Source: CAZEDL01 sp964585245 (lineage in GTDB: Bacteria > Patescibacteriota > Patescibacteriia > Magasanikbacterales > GWA2-37-8). From it: a stretch of 28,100 nucleotides of DNA. Location of the stretch: assembly GCA_964585245.1 (NCBI GenBank), contig CAZPCV010000015.1:1-28100 (forward strand), given 5' to 3'. The position numbers and the translations under genes were made by a program. The notes under the pieces are model-generated. The model saw nothing but the letters and a program-made list of their open reading frames with translations, did not search any database and had not been told where the DNA came from. Below, piece after piece: positions 1 through 6,516 of this stretch (position 1 is the first letter of the stretch; each line of letters begins with the position of its first letter).

Positions 1-3000
1 GGGGCACTTTCTTTCGTTATCGTATACGCTTTTTCTACAAACAATTTATCATCCCCTTCTTCATCGCCGGTTTTGCCGACCACCGCTACCAGATTACCCG
101 CTACCCAAACATCTTTGGTAGTTTCGTAGGTTTTAGGAAACACCAACAACTCCAGACTGCCACTCGTGTCTTGAATATGCACGAACATCATGGCTTTGCC
201 GCTCCTGGTAATTTTCTTTTTGGTACTGTCGATCACACCACCGACCACCACCCAAGTAGAGGGCGGCTTACCGGATAATTCGGTAACACGAGTAAGTGTC
301 GGGCCAAAGAATTCTTGATAAGAAATAAATGGATGGGAGGAAACATACAGCCCTAGCAATTCTTTTTCCCAAACTAATTTTTGCGCTTCGACGGTCGGCG
401 GCGCAGGAGCGAGGCGCAATTTCGCCCCCACTTCGAGGGTGGTACCAGAAAACAAAGAATGCTGATGTGAAACACTGGTATCGTGCGTGGCTTTGAAAAA
501 GGCCAATATCGAATCAATATTTGCCAAAATCATATTTCTATCCAACCCGAAACAATCAAACGCTCCGCATTTAGCCAAACTCTCGACTGATTTTTTATTG
601 AGGTCTTTATCTTTGACGCGCTTCAATAAATCTTCCAGATTCTGATATTTTCCGTTTTCTTTACGCTCGCGATACAGCACCTCCGCGATATGTTCGCCGA
701 CATTTTTAATACCGGATAATCCAAACCGGATATGCGGCTCGCTGCCGTCAGTTGGCGAAATCATGGCGAAATTTTTGTGGCTGGCGTTGATATCCGGCGG
801 CAAAACTTTCACGCCCATGCGTTCACATTCGGCAATAATTTCCGGCACCTTTTCGATATCGCCGCTTTCGGCGATGAGTACTGCCGTCATATATTGAATC
901 GGGAAATTCGCTTTGAGGTACGCGGTCTGATAAGCCACTACCCCATAGCTGGCCGCATGAGCTTTGTTAAACCCATACGCTGCGAACGGCTCGATCAGCT
1001 CCCATAAACGGTGAATTTTCAATTCCGACACTTTGCCAATTTCTTTGCAGCCTTTGAAAAACTTTTCTTTTTGTTTGGCCATTTCTTCGGGGATTTTCTT
1101 GCCCATGGCTTTGCGGAATTTATCGGCCTCTTCCCAATTGTATCCGGCCAAATGAATCGCGGTTAACAAAACATCATCCTGATAGACGATTAACCCCAGT
1201 GACTGGTCCAGATACTCTTTCATGCGCTGATCCAGGTATTCAATGAGTTCGGGGTGATTTTTACGACGGATATATTCGGGGATTGATTCCATGGGCCCAG
1301 GGCGGAAGAGCGCTACCATGGCCATAATATCAAAAATACTGGCTGGTTTGAGCTCTTTCAAATATCGCGTCATGCCAGAGCCAGAGAGTTGGAACACCCC
1401 CACCGTTTCGCCACGCGCGAGCATCGCGTACGTTTTGGCATCGTCCCACGGCAGATTGTGAATATCAATTTTTTGCTGGGTAGTGGCTTCGATAATTTCC
1501 ACGGCGTGTCCCAGGATCGATAAGTTACGAATACCCAGAAAATCCATTTTCAATAATCCGGCAGCTTCCACGGAATGCATGTCATACTGCGTCGTCACTT
1601 TTTCTCCTCCCGCTTCACGCTGGAGCGGGGTAAAATCAGTGAGCGGGGTCGGCGCGATCACGACTCCGGCGGCGTGCACCGAGGCATGGCGCGCGCAACC
1701 TTCGACTTTGCGGGCCAAATCAAGCAGGCGCTGGGCTTGTGGGTTGGCTTCGTATAATTTTTTGAGATCAGGTTCTAGATCCAGTGCTTTGTCGATTGTC
1801 ATTTGAAAACCTTGCGCACCGACCGGAATCAATTTGGCGACCTGGTCACAAAATGAATATGAATATCCTAGAGCCCGACCAACATCGCGCACGGCGGCAC
1901 GAGCCTGCATAGTTCCAAACGTAATAATTTGCGCGACCTTGTCGGCTCCGTACTTCTTGGTTACATACGCGATCATGTCATCACGGCGATCATCGGCAAA
2001 ATCCGCATCAATATCAGGTGGAGAGGGGCGAAATGGATTCAAAAAACGTTCGAACGGCAATTTGAAATACAGTGGATTTACAGTAGTAATACCCATGGCA
2101 TACGACACGATTGAGCCAGCGCCCGAACCACGGGTCGTCTCGACGATTGCGTGCGTGCGCGCATAATGCACATAATCGGCTACTACCAAAAAATATGGGG
2201 AATAGCCTTTTTTACTAATGATATCAAGCTCATATTCGACCCGCTCTTTTACGGCCGGGGTAACCTCGGTAAGGAGAGGTAATTTTTCATACACCAGATC
2301 CCGCAAATGACTATCGGCGGTAGCGCCGGGCGGTAGATCCACGGCCGCAAAATGCCACTGATTAAGTTTAAGTTTTAAATTAACACGCTCCGCAATACGG
2401 ACGGTGTTTTCAAGCGCTTCGGGCAAATGTTTGAAGCGCGAAGCAATCATATTGCCCGGAGCAAGCGACAAATCAACGCCCACCATATTCGTACGATTCG
2501 GTTCTTCGCTGGTCACGCCGTCACGGATACAGACCAGCGTATCCTGGGCTTCGTCATCTTCGGTATGTAAATAATGCGCATCGCGTGTCACAACCAGTGG
2601 AATGCCGGTTTCTTTGGCGATCGTTTGCAATTGAGTATTTAACTCGAATTGCCCCGGCAAGGCCGGAATATCGCCAAGCTCCAAATAAAAATTTCCCACG
2701 CCAAAAATATTCTGATACTCGAGCGCCACGGCCTTGGCTTTCGTTGGATTATTCTCTTTAAAGATCAGCTGCCCTAGTTCGCCTTCGATACATCCGGACA
2801 GTGCAATAATGCCGTCGTGATGAGTACGCAAGAGCGCCTTGTCGACACAGGGCTTGCCAGCGATTATTCCTTCGAGCTGCGCGATCGATACCAATTTCAC
2901 CAGATTATCATACCCTGTTCTATTCTCGGCCAATAACACCAAATGCGCTATTTTTTGATGCGGCGTCGTTTTATCATGCAAACTGCCCGGAGCGACGTAG

Positions 3001-3203
3001 ACCTCTACCCCAATAATCGGCTTGATTCCTTGCTTTTCACATTCCTCGTAAAATTCGATTGCGCCGTATAGGTTGCCGTGATCGGTGAGAGCGAGCGCCT
3101 TAAAACCGCGGCGTTTGGCTTCGGTAACCAGATCAGGCACTTGCGGCAGGGCATCGAGCAGCGAATAGTGGCTATGGACATGAAGATGGACAAAATCAGA
3201 CAT
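1..3203 (-). CDS. dnaE: DNA polymerase III subunit alpha, 3' end cut by window
   Basis: Replicative DNA polymerase, C family, which extends the primer within the Pol III holoenzyme. The reading frame is open from the ATG at 3203 to the window edge, giving 1067 codons; family members are about 1050-1200 residues, so only the extreme C-terminus is missing. The PHP domain is at the N-terminus (HLHVHSHYSLLDA, residues 6-18, and ALTDHGNLYGA). The palm holds PDIDADF with the catalytic aspartates D399 and D401, and the third aspartate is D554 in KMDFLG, close to the spacing in E. coli DnaE. The helix-hairpin-helix region and an OB-fold (from about residue 985) follow. There is no inserted exonuclease, so this is DnaE and not PolC. 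No Shine-Dalgarno precedes the ATG. It is divergent from the cupredoxin gene at 3353. Confidence 0.97.
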   Translation of the reverse strand, partial: MSDFVHLHVHSHYSLLDALPQVPDLVTEAKRRGFKALALTDHGNLYGAIEFYEECEKQGIKPIIGVEVYVAPGSLHDKTTPHQKIAHLVLLAENRTGYDNLVKLVSIAQLEGIIAGKPCVDKALLRTHHDGIIALSGCIEGELGQLIFKENNPTKAKAVALEYQNIFGVGNFYLELGDIPALPGQFELNTQLQTIAKETGIPLVVTRDAHYLHTEDDEAQDTLVCIRDGVTSEEPNRTNMVGVDLSLAPGNMIASRFKHLPEALENTVRIAERVNLKLKLNQWHFAAVDLPPGATADSHLRDLVYEKLPLLTEVTPAVKERVEYELDIISKKGYSPYFLVVADYVHYARTHAIVETTRGSGAGSIVSYAMGITTVNPLYFKLPFERFLNPFRPSPPDIDADFADDRRDDMIAYVTKKYGADKVAQIITFGTMQARAAVRDVGRALGYSYSFCDQVAKLIPVGAQGFQMTIDKALDLEPDLKKLYEANPQAQRLLDLARKVEGCARHASVHAAGVVIAPTPLTDFTPLQREAGGEKVTTQYDMHSVEAAGLLKMDFLGIRNLSILGHAVEIIEATTQQKIDIHNLPWDDAKTYAMLARGETVGVFQLSGSGMTRYLKELKPASIFDIMAMVALFRPGPMESIPEYIRRKNHPELIEYLDQRMKEYLDQSLGLIVYQDDVLLTAIHLAGYNWEEADKFRKAMGKKIPEEMAKQKEKFFKGCKEIGKVSELKIHRLWELIEPFAAYGFNKAHAASYGVVAYQTAYLKANFPIQYMTAVLIAESGDIEKVPEIIAECERMGVKVLPPDINASHKNFAMISPTDGSEPHIRFGLSGIKNVGEHIAEVLYRERKENGKYQNLEDLLKRVKDKDLNKKSVESLAKCGAFDCFGLDRNMILANIDSILAFFKATHDTSVSHQHSLFSGTTLEVGAKLRLAPAPPTVEAQKLVWEKELLGLYVSSHPFISYQEFFGPTLTRVTELSGKPPSTWVVVGGVIDSTKKKITRSGKAMMFVHIQDTSGSLELLVFPKTYETTKDVWVAGNLVAVVGKTGDEEGDDKLFVEKAYTITKESA

Positions 3204-3242
3204 ACACAGAGACTAAGCGAAATGTAGCATTTTTAGAGCTAT

Positions 3243-3270
3243 ATCTTATCAAAATCGGGCAGGAACGCAA
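3243..3270 (-). promoter_or_regulatory. candidate sigma70-type promoter for dnaE
   Basis: Reading the minus strand, TTGCGT (3270-3265), a 16-nt spacer and TAAGAT (3248-3243) lie about 40 nt upstream of the dnaE ATG. The match is only moderate and was found by eye in an AT-rich region, so it may be chance. Confidence 0.3.
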
Positions 3271-3305
3271 GGAATATCACTCGGCTAGAAATGTACTAAA
3301 AATAG

Positions 3306-3314
3306 TGATAGAAT
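3306..3314 (+). promoter_or_regulatory. candidate extended -10 for the cupredoxin gene
   Basis: TGATAGAAT fits the extended -10 pattern TGnTATAAT with one mismatch and sits about 40 nt upstream of the ATG at 3353. No recognisable -35 element lies 16-18 nt further upstream. Confidence 0.3.
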
Positions 3315-3352
3315 AAGGTTATCAAACCCAAAGATGAATTTTATCTTTAAAT

Positions 3353-4258
3353 ATGCATATGAAAAAAAGTCTGGGACAAATAATTATGACTACTGTGCTG
3401 AGTAGTTTATTGCTCGGCACCCCAGGCGCTCTAGCGACCACAACTGTTAACCTCACCCCCCGAGTAAATGCTGGCACTCAGGTACTCAAGAATAACACTG
3501 TCATTGTCGCCAGCGTAACCACTCCCGAACCGGGCTGGCTGGCGATTTATGCCAGCGAGAACAAACAACCAACCGTGATGCTGGGAGTAGTGAAAACCAA
3601 AAAGGGTACTCAGAGTGCACTGCGAGTGAAATTAACCAATACCAAAGCAATCACGAGACAAGTATTTGCCGTCTTACAGAAAGACCTGGGTAAAAAAGGT
3701 GTTTACGAATTCCCTGGCGCGGATGTTCATTTTGTAAAAGATGGTCAGGCCGTGATAGCGTCTTTTAATTTAACCAACATTACCAACCAACCGAAATCAC
3801 TTACGATCAAAACACTTTCGCCATTGTTGCCAACCCCTACCAGCACCATTTTGATGATTAAAGTTGACGCCAGCGCTACCAGCACGAAACAGCCAGATGC
3901 GACATCCCCTACCAGTCCGGCACCACTGATTAAAACGTATGACACTGCCCCGCTCGGCTCTACTCCCCCGCCCCCAGCACCACTCAAAGAATTTTTACTC
4001 ACGGCCAAACAATGGAGATTTGAACCCGCAGTACTTACGGTAAACAAAAATGACAAAGTCCGACTCAAGATCACGAGCAAAGACATTGAACACGGCTTTC
4101 AGATTTGGGAATATGATATTAAAAAAATTATTCCCGCAAAACAAACAATTACGATCGAATTTATCGCCGATCAGGTCGGCACCTTTGATTTTACCTGCTC
4201 CGCACAATGCGGTGCCGGGCATGATGATATGGGTGGGCAATTGATTGTAGAAGAATAA
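3353..4258 (+). CDS. secreted cupredoxin with CuA-type copper site
   Basis: A 301-residue exported protein with two domains. Residues 3-29 form a Sec signal peptide ending in ALA. Residues about 30-142 resemble the DUF7282 beta-sandwich (GWLAIYASEN, then LQKD...GVYEFPG). A Pro/Ser/Thr-rich linker (about 155-210) leads to a C-terminal cupredoxin. It carries the full binuclear CuA ligand set as in cytochrome oxidase subunit II and nitrous oxide reductase: H247, then C282-x3-C286-x3-H290-x2-M293 in CSAQCGAGHDDM. The residue between the two cysteines that is Glu in COX2 is Gln here. Unlike COX2 there are no transmembrane helices and no other oxidase gene nearby, so the redox partner is unknown. 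Electron carrier, or copper binding or delivery, are both possible. The ATG at 3353 is followed two codons later by another ATG that would serve equally well. Confidence 0.85.
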   Translation: MHMKKSLGQIIMTTVLSSLLLGTPGALATTTVNLTPRVNAGTQVLKNNTVIVASVTTPEPGWLAIYASENKQPTVMLGVVKTKKGTQSALRVKLTNTKAITRQVFAVLQKDLGKKGVYEFPGADVHFVKDGQAVIASFNLTNITNQPKSLTIKTLSPLLPTPTSTILMIKVDASATSTKQPDATSPTSPAPLIKTYDTAPLGSTPPPPAPLKEFLLTAKQWRFEPAVLTVNKNDKVRLKITSKDIEHGFQIWEYDIKKIIPAKQTITIEFIADQVGTFDFTCSAQCGAGHDDMGGQLIVEE

Positions 4259-4282
4259 AAAACTTTATCCCCATTTGCAGTT

Positions 4283-4311
4283 TTGACAATCCTCCCGCCT
4301 AGATTTACTCT
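4283..4311 (+). promoter_or_regulatory. candidate promoter upstream of the Flp pilin leader
   Basis: A perfect -35 hexamer TTGACA (4283-4288), a 17-nt spacer and TACTCT (4306-4311), which keeps the T1, A2 and T6 positions that matter most in a -10 box. It lies after the cupredoxin stop and upstream of a terminator-like hairpin that precedes the pilin ORF. Confidence 0.4.
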
Positions 4312-4405
4312 CTTGTGAGAGGGGGATTAAACAATACTGATTAATGCAGAATAATCAACCCTCTTAGGGTTGGTTTTATTTTATTCATCTGCTCTCTAAG
4401 GAGAG
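4308..4405 (+). repeat. pair of CTCTC-N4-GAGAG hairpins
   Basis: The same small hairpin occurs twice, 84 nt apart: CTCTC-TTGT-GAGAG at 4308-4321 and CTCTC-TAAG-GAGAG at 4392-4405. They flank the terminator-like stem at 4356-4372. The second copy contains AAGGAG, the only Shine-Dalgarno-like string near the pilin start, but at about 20 nt it is too far away for normal ribosome binding. Function is unknown. Confidence 0.5.
4356..4385 (+). terminator. rho-independent terminator or attenuator
   Basis: Perfect 7-bp stem CAACCCT / AGGGTTG (4356-4362 with 4366-4372) with a 3-nt CTT loop, followed by a T-rich tract (4373-4385). It may end the cupredoxin transcript or, given the promoter-like sequence at 4283-4311, act as an attenuator before the pilin gene. 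Confidence 0.6.
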
Positions 4406-4423
4406 TGGTAAATTATTAAAAGT

Positions 4424-4579
4424 ATGCTAACAAAATGGTTCAACGATGAATCCGGGCAAGCCCTGTCGGAATACGGCCTGTTACTGGCAGTTATCGGGCT
4501 CGCGGTCGTAGGGGCGATCTATGGCTTTCGGGATAAAATTAAACAGGTGTTCACGGATTCAGCGGCAGCGATTAAATAA
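4424..4579 (+). CDS. Flp/Fap-type (type IVb) pilin subunit
   Basis: A 51-residue protein with the signature of Flp pilins: a short N-terminus ending in DESGQALSEYGLLLAVIG, including the G-x4-E-Y arrangement (G11, E16, Y17) used by the prepilin peptidase and for assembly. A single hydrophobic helix (about 18-34) and a polar C-terminal tail follow. Flp pilins are secreted through the Tad system to form adhesive fibres. Here it stands alone: no prepilin peptidase, ATPase or other Tad gene is within the window, so assembly genes must be elsewhere if it is functional. It is bounded by hairpins on both sides (4356-4385 and 4588-4623), so it is probably a monocistronic unit. Confidence 0.85.
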   Translation: MLTKWFNDESGQALSEYGLLLAVIGLAVVGAIYGFRDKIKQVFTDSAAAIK

Positions 4580-4587
4580 GCATAAAT

Positions 4588-4623
4588 ACCCCTGCTGCAT
4601 TTTACCTGCGGCAGGGGTTTGTT
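4588..4623 (+). terminator. terminator downstream of the Flp pilin
   Basis: ACCCCTGC (4588-4595) pairs perfectly with GCAGGGGT (4611-4618), with a further GC/GC pairing inside, followed by a short T-rich tail. It lies 8 nt after the pilin stop. Confidence 0.75.
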
Positions 4624-4626
4624 GGT

Positions 4627-4773
4627 ATGAAATTTGATAAAGAAAAAATTGAAAATATTTTTTTATATCGGGTGGTGCCGGGGATAGGTTTGATTTTTTT
4701 AACTATAATTTTGGGTTCTTATTTAATTTTTAAGTGGTTAATATTCAATGAACGAATTTATTTTGGGTGCTGA
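4627..4773 (+). CDS. small single-TM protein (48 aa), unknown
   Basis: ATG at 4627 to TGA at 4771-4773. A charged N-terminus (MKFDKEKIENI) is followed by one strongly hydrophobic segment (about residues 18-40, GIGLIFLTIILGSYLIFKW) and a short tail ending in Cys. I recognise no family. It is the first ORF after the pilin terminator and lies 25 nt upstream of a membrane-anchored protein with which it is probably co-transcribed. Its composition (basic or charged start, one TM, almost nothing after) resembles the N-termini of the larger proteins downstream, so it may be a shortened relative of them. It could also be a non-coding stretch of AT-rich DNA, although the TM pattern argues for coding. 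Confidence 0.5.
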   Translation: MKFDKEKIENIFLYRVVPGIGLIFLTIILGSYLIFKWLIFNERIYFGC

Positions 4774-4798
4774 TGTTAATTAATAAGGGTAAATTTGT

Positions 4799-5272
4799 AT
4801 GGATAAATCAAAGAAAAAAAATGTTCTAAAGATAGTGATAATGAGTTTGGCGGTATTTTATTGGTTTTATTTACTGACCGCTATAACACCGAATCTTATA
4901 GAGCTCGGCAAGCAATACGCTACAGCTAACGCTGACCGGTACGGCAGCGACACACCAGAAAAAACCTGGGAACATTTTTTGGAAAGAGTGTCTGCCGATG
5001 ATCTGGATAACGCCATTAAATATATCATACCCCAAAACCGAGCAGCTCAATTAGAATTTTTAAAAAAATTAAAAATGGACGACAGACTTACAGCGTATAT
5101 CCAAGACGTTAAAAATATACAAAGAAGCGATTCAAAATACGAAAAATTTTTTGATGGAGAAATAGATTACCACTACACCCGGACCGAAAAAGATGGTCGT
5201 ATTAACAAAGGGGGACGAATAATTTTTATTTATGACCGCTACGCAAAAATGTGGAAAATTTATGCCTTTTAG
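4799..5272 (+). CDS. membrane-anchored NTF2/DUF4878-like protein, copy 1
   Basis: 157 residues: a lysine-rich cytosolic start, one TM helix (about 9-30), then an extracytoplasmic domain of about 115 residues. The domain opens with DTPEKTWEHFLERVSADDLDNAIKYI (quoted in part: TPEKTWEHFLERVSADDL, residues 52-69) and closes with WKIYAF. The pattern TPEETW.xFL.x8.D...A.KY at the start and W-K-I at the end is what small NTF2-fold proteins such as DUF4878 relatives show; this assignment is inferred from pattern only. It is the most diverged of three tandem paralogs (with 5282 and 5995). No catalytic residues are evident, so a binding or structural role outside the membrane is more likely than an enzyme. 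Confidence 0.75.
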   Translation: MDKSKKKNVLKIVIMSLAVFYWFYLLTAITPNLIELGKQYATANADRYGSDTPEKTWEHFLERVSADDLDNAIKYIIPQNRAAQLEFLKKLKMDDRLTAYIQDVKNIQRSDSKYEKFFDGEIDYHYTRTEKDGRINKGGRIIFIYDRYAKMWKIYAF

Positions 5273-5281
5273 AATTTGTTT

Positions 5282-5791
5282 ATGACCTTCAATCTTGAAA
5301 AGGAGTCAAGACACTTCAAAACGCGTTCGTGGATGCTATTTGGGTTTGCAATTGTGCTATGTCTTACAACTTGGCTGTCATTTATTTTGAATGAGCATAG
5401 TCGGGAATATGGGATCGATAGTTGGCAATACGACTTAAAAAAAATTTACCGTAATGATACTTATGGAGGAAAAACACCTGAGGAAACATGGGCTTTATTT
5501 TTAGAATCGATTAAAGAACGGGATTTTGATTTAGCTAGTAAATATTTTTTAACTGACACGCAGATATCATGGAAAGAGAGATTACAAACAGACCTTGATG
5601 AAAAAACAATTAATGAACTCGTGGAACAAACAAAGGTAATTCATCGAGAAAAAGAAGAAAGAAAGTATAAAAACCAGGATCATGTTTTATATTTTTACGA
5701 ACATTCTAAGAATATTTTCGGACATGAGTCTCTTTACATATCTTTTCAAAAAAATCCTGTTACGAATCTATGGAAAATTTCCGATCTTTAA
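5282..5791 (+). CDS. membrane-anchored NTF2/DUF4878-like protein, copy 2
   Basis: 169 residues from the ATG at 5282; an in-frame TTG two codons earlier (5276) is possible but less likely. One TM helix (about 17-37) is followed by an extracytoplasmic domain. Residues 45-89 are nearly the same as in copy 3 (5995) and in the same register: WQYD, then DTYGGKTPEETWALFL, then RD..LASKYF. The C-terminus is NLWKISDL against KVWKISTL. The gap to copy 1 is 9 nt, so they are one transcript. The strong conservation of this N-terminal stretch next to a variable second half suggests the shared part is the interaction surface. Function is unknown. Confidence 0.8.
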   Translation: MTFNLEKESRHFKTRSWMLFGFAIVLCLTTWLSFILNEHSREYGIDSWQYDLKKIYRNDTYGGKTPEETWALFLESIKERDFDLASKYFLTDTQISWKERLQTDLDEKTINELVEQTKVIHREKEERKYKNQDHVLYFYEHSKNIFGHESLYISFQKNPVTNLWKISDL

Positions 5792-5823
5792 CACAATCTA
5801 AATTAATTTTTTAAATTAATCAT

Positions 5824-5973
5824 ATGACTCCACAAAAACGCAAGGATATTAAAATCGGATTCTTTCTCACGGTAGGAATCTTCTTGCTTATTTGTATAGC
5901 CCTTAGTGTGTTTGTCTGGATACCGAAACATGAAAAGATGCAGAACTGGGCCCAATCTTCTATTAGTTACTGA
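5824..5973 (+). CDS. small single-TM protein (49 aa), possible truncated paralog
   Basis: ATG at 5824 to TGA at 5971-5973. A lysine-rich start (MTPQKRKDIK), one TM helix (about 12-33) and a short outside tail, PKHEKMQNWAQSSISY. The tail's NWAQ at the same distance from the TM recalls the W-Q-Y-D segment of copies 2 and 3, so this could be a paralog cut after its anchor, or an independent small membrane protein. It sits between copies 2 and 3, 32 nt after one and 21 nt before the other. No family is recognised. Confidence 0.5.
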   Translation: MTPQKRKDIKIGFFLTVGIFLLICIALSVFVWIPKHEKMQNWAQSSISY

Positions 5974-5994
5974 TGAGTACATTAATTTTTCTTT

Positions 5995-6504
5995 ATGAAA
6001 TCAGCATTTAGAGAACGTATCAAACATATTTCTATCGGCATTGGTCTGGGTTTAGTTTTTATCACTATTTTTTGGTTAGGGGCGGGACTATTTATGTATT
6101 ACAAACAATACCAGCGCCAAGCAGCTATTGACCGCTGGCAATATGATTTTGAAAAACCCTATCGCGAAGATACATATGGTGGCAAAACTCCCGAAGAAAC
6201 CTGGGCACTATTTTTGACGGCTTTGGAAAAAAGGGATGTGGAATTGGCAAGTAAATATTTTGAAGTGGAACACAGAGATGAAAAAAAATCTTTTTTGCTA
6301 GAAGAAAAAAATATAGATAATCTGGATTTATTCATAAAACAAGTATCAAGTGAGTTAAAACTCGACACCGCAAATCCTAGTTCTAATTTGAGTGCACGTT
6401 ATTTTTATAACACTAGAGATGAAAAGACGAAAAAAATCTACAAAAATTTAGTAGTCTTCCGTCAAAACCCTCTTACTAAGGTCTGGAAAATTTCCACCTT
6501 ATAA
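5995..6504 (+). CDS. membrane-anchored NTF2/DUF4878-like protein, copy 3
   Basis: 169 residues, the same length and layout as copy 2: TM helix (about 12-35), WQYDFEKPYREDTYGG (48-63), KTPEETWALFL (64-74), RDVELASKYF (80-89), and a C-terminal VVFRQNPLTKVWKISTL. The two copies align without gaps over the first 90 residues and then diverge, which points to a tandem duplication with relaxed or diversifying change in the second half. It ends 12 nt before the phospholipase C-like gene at 6517, so translation and probably function are linked to that protein. No enzymatic motif is visible. Confidence 0.8.
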   Translation: MKSAFRERIKHISIGIGLGLVFITIFWLGAGLFMYYKQYQRQAAIDRWQYDFEKPYREDTYGGKTPEETWALFLTALEKRDVELASKYFEVEHRDEKKSFLLEEKNIDNLDLFIKQVSSELKLDTANPSSNLSARYFYNTRDEKTKKIYKNLVVFRQNPLTKVWKISTL

Positions 6505-6516
6505 CTTTTAATTCCC

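Noticed and set aside
3745..4086. 113-codon minus-strand open frame inside the cupredoxin gene.
   Set aside because: It lies wholly within a gene with a clear signal peptide and copper-site motif on the plus strand.
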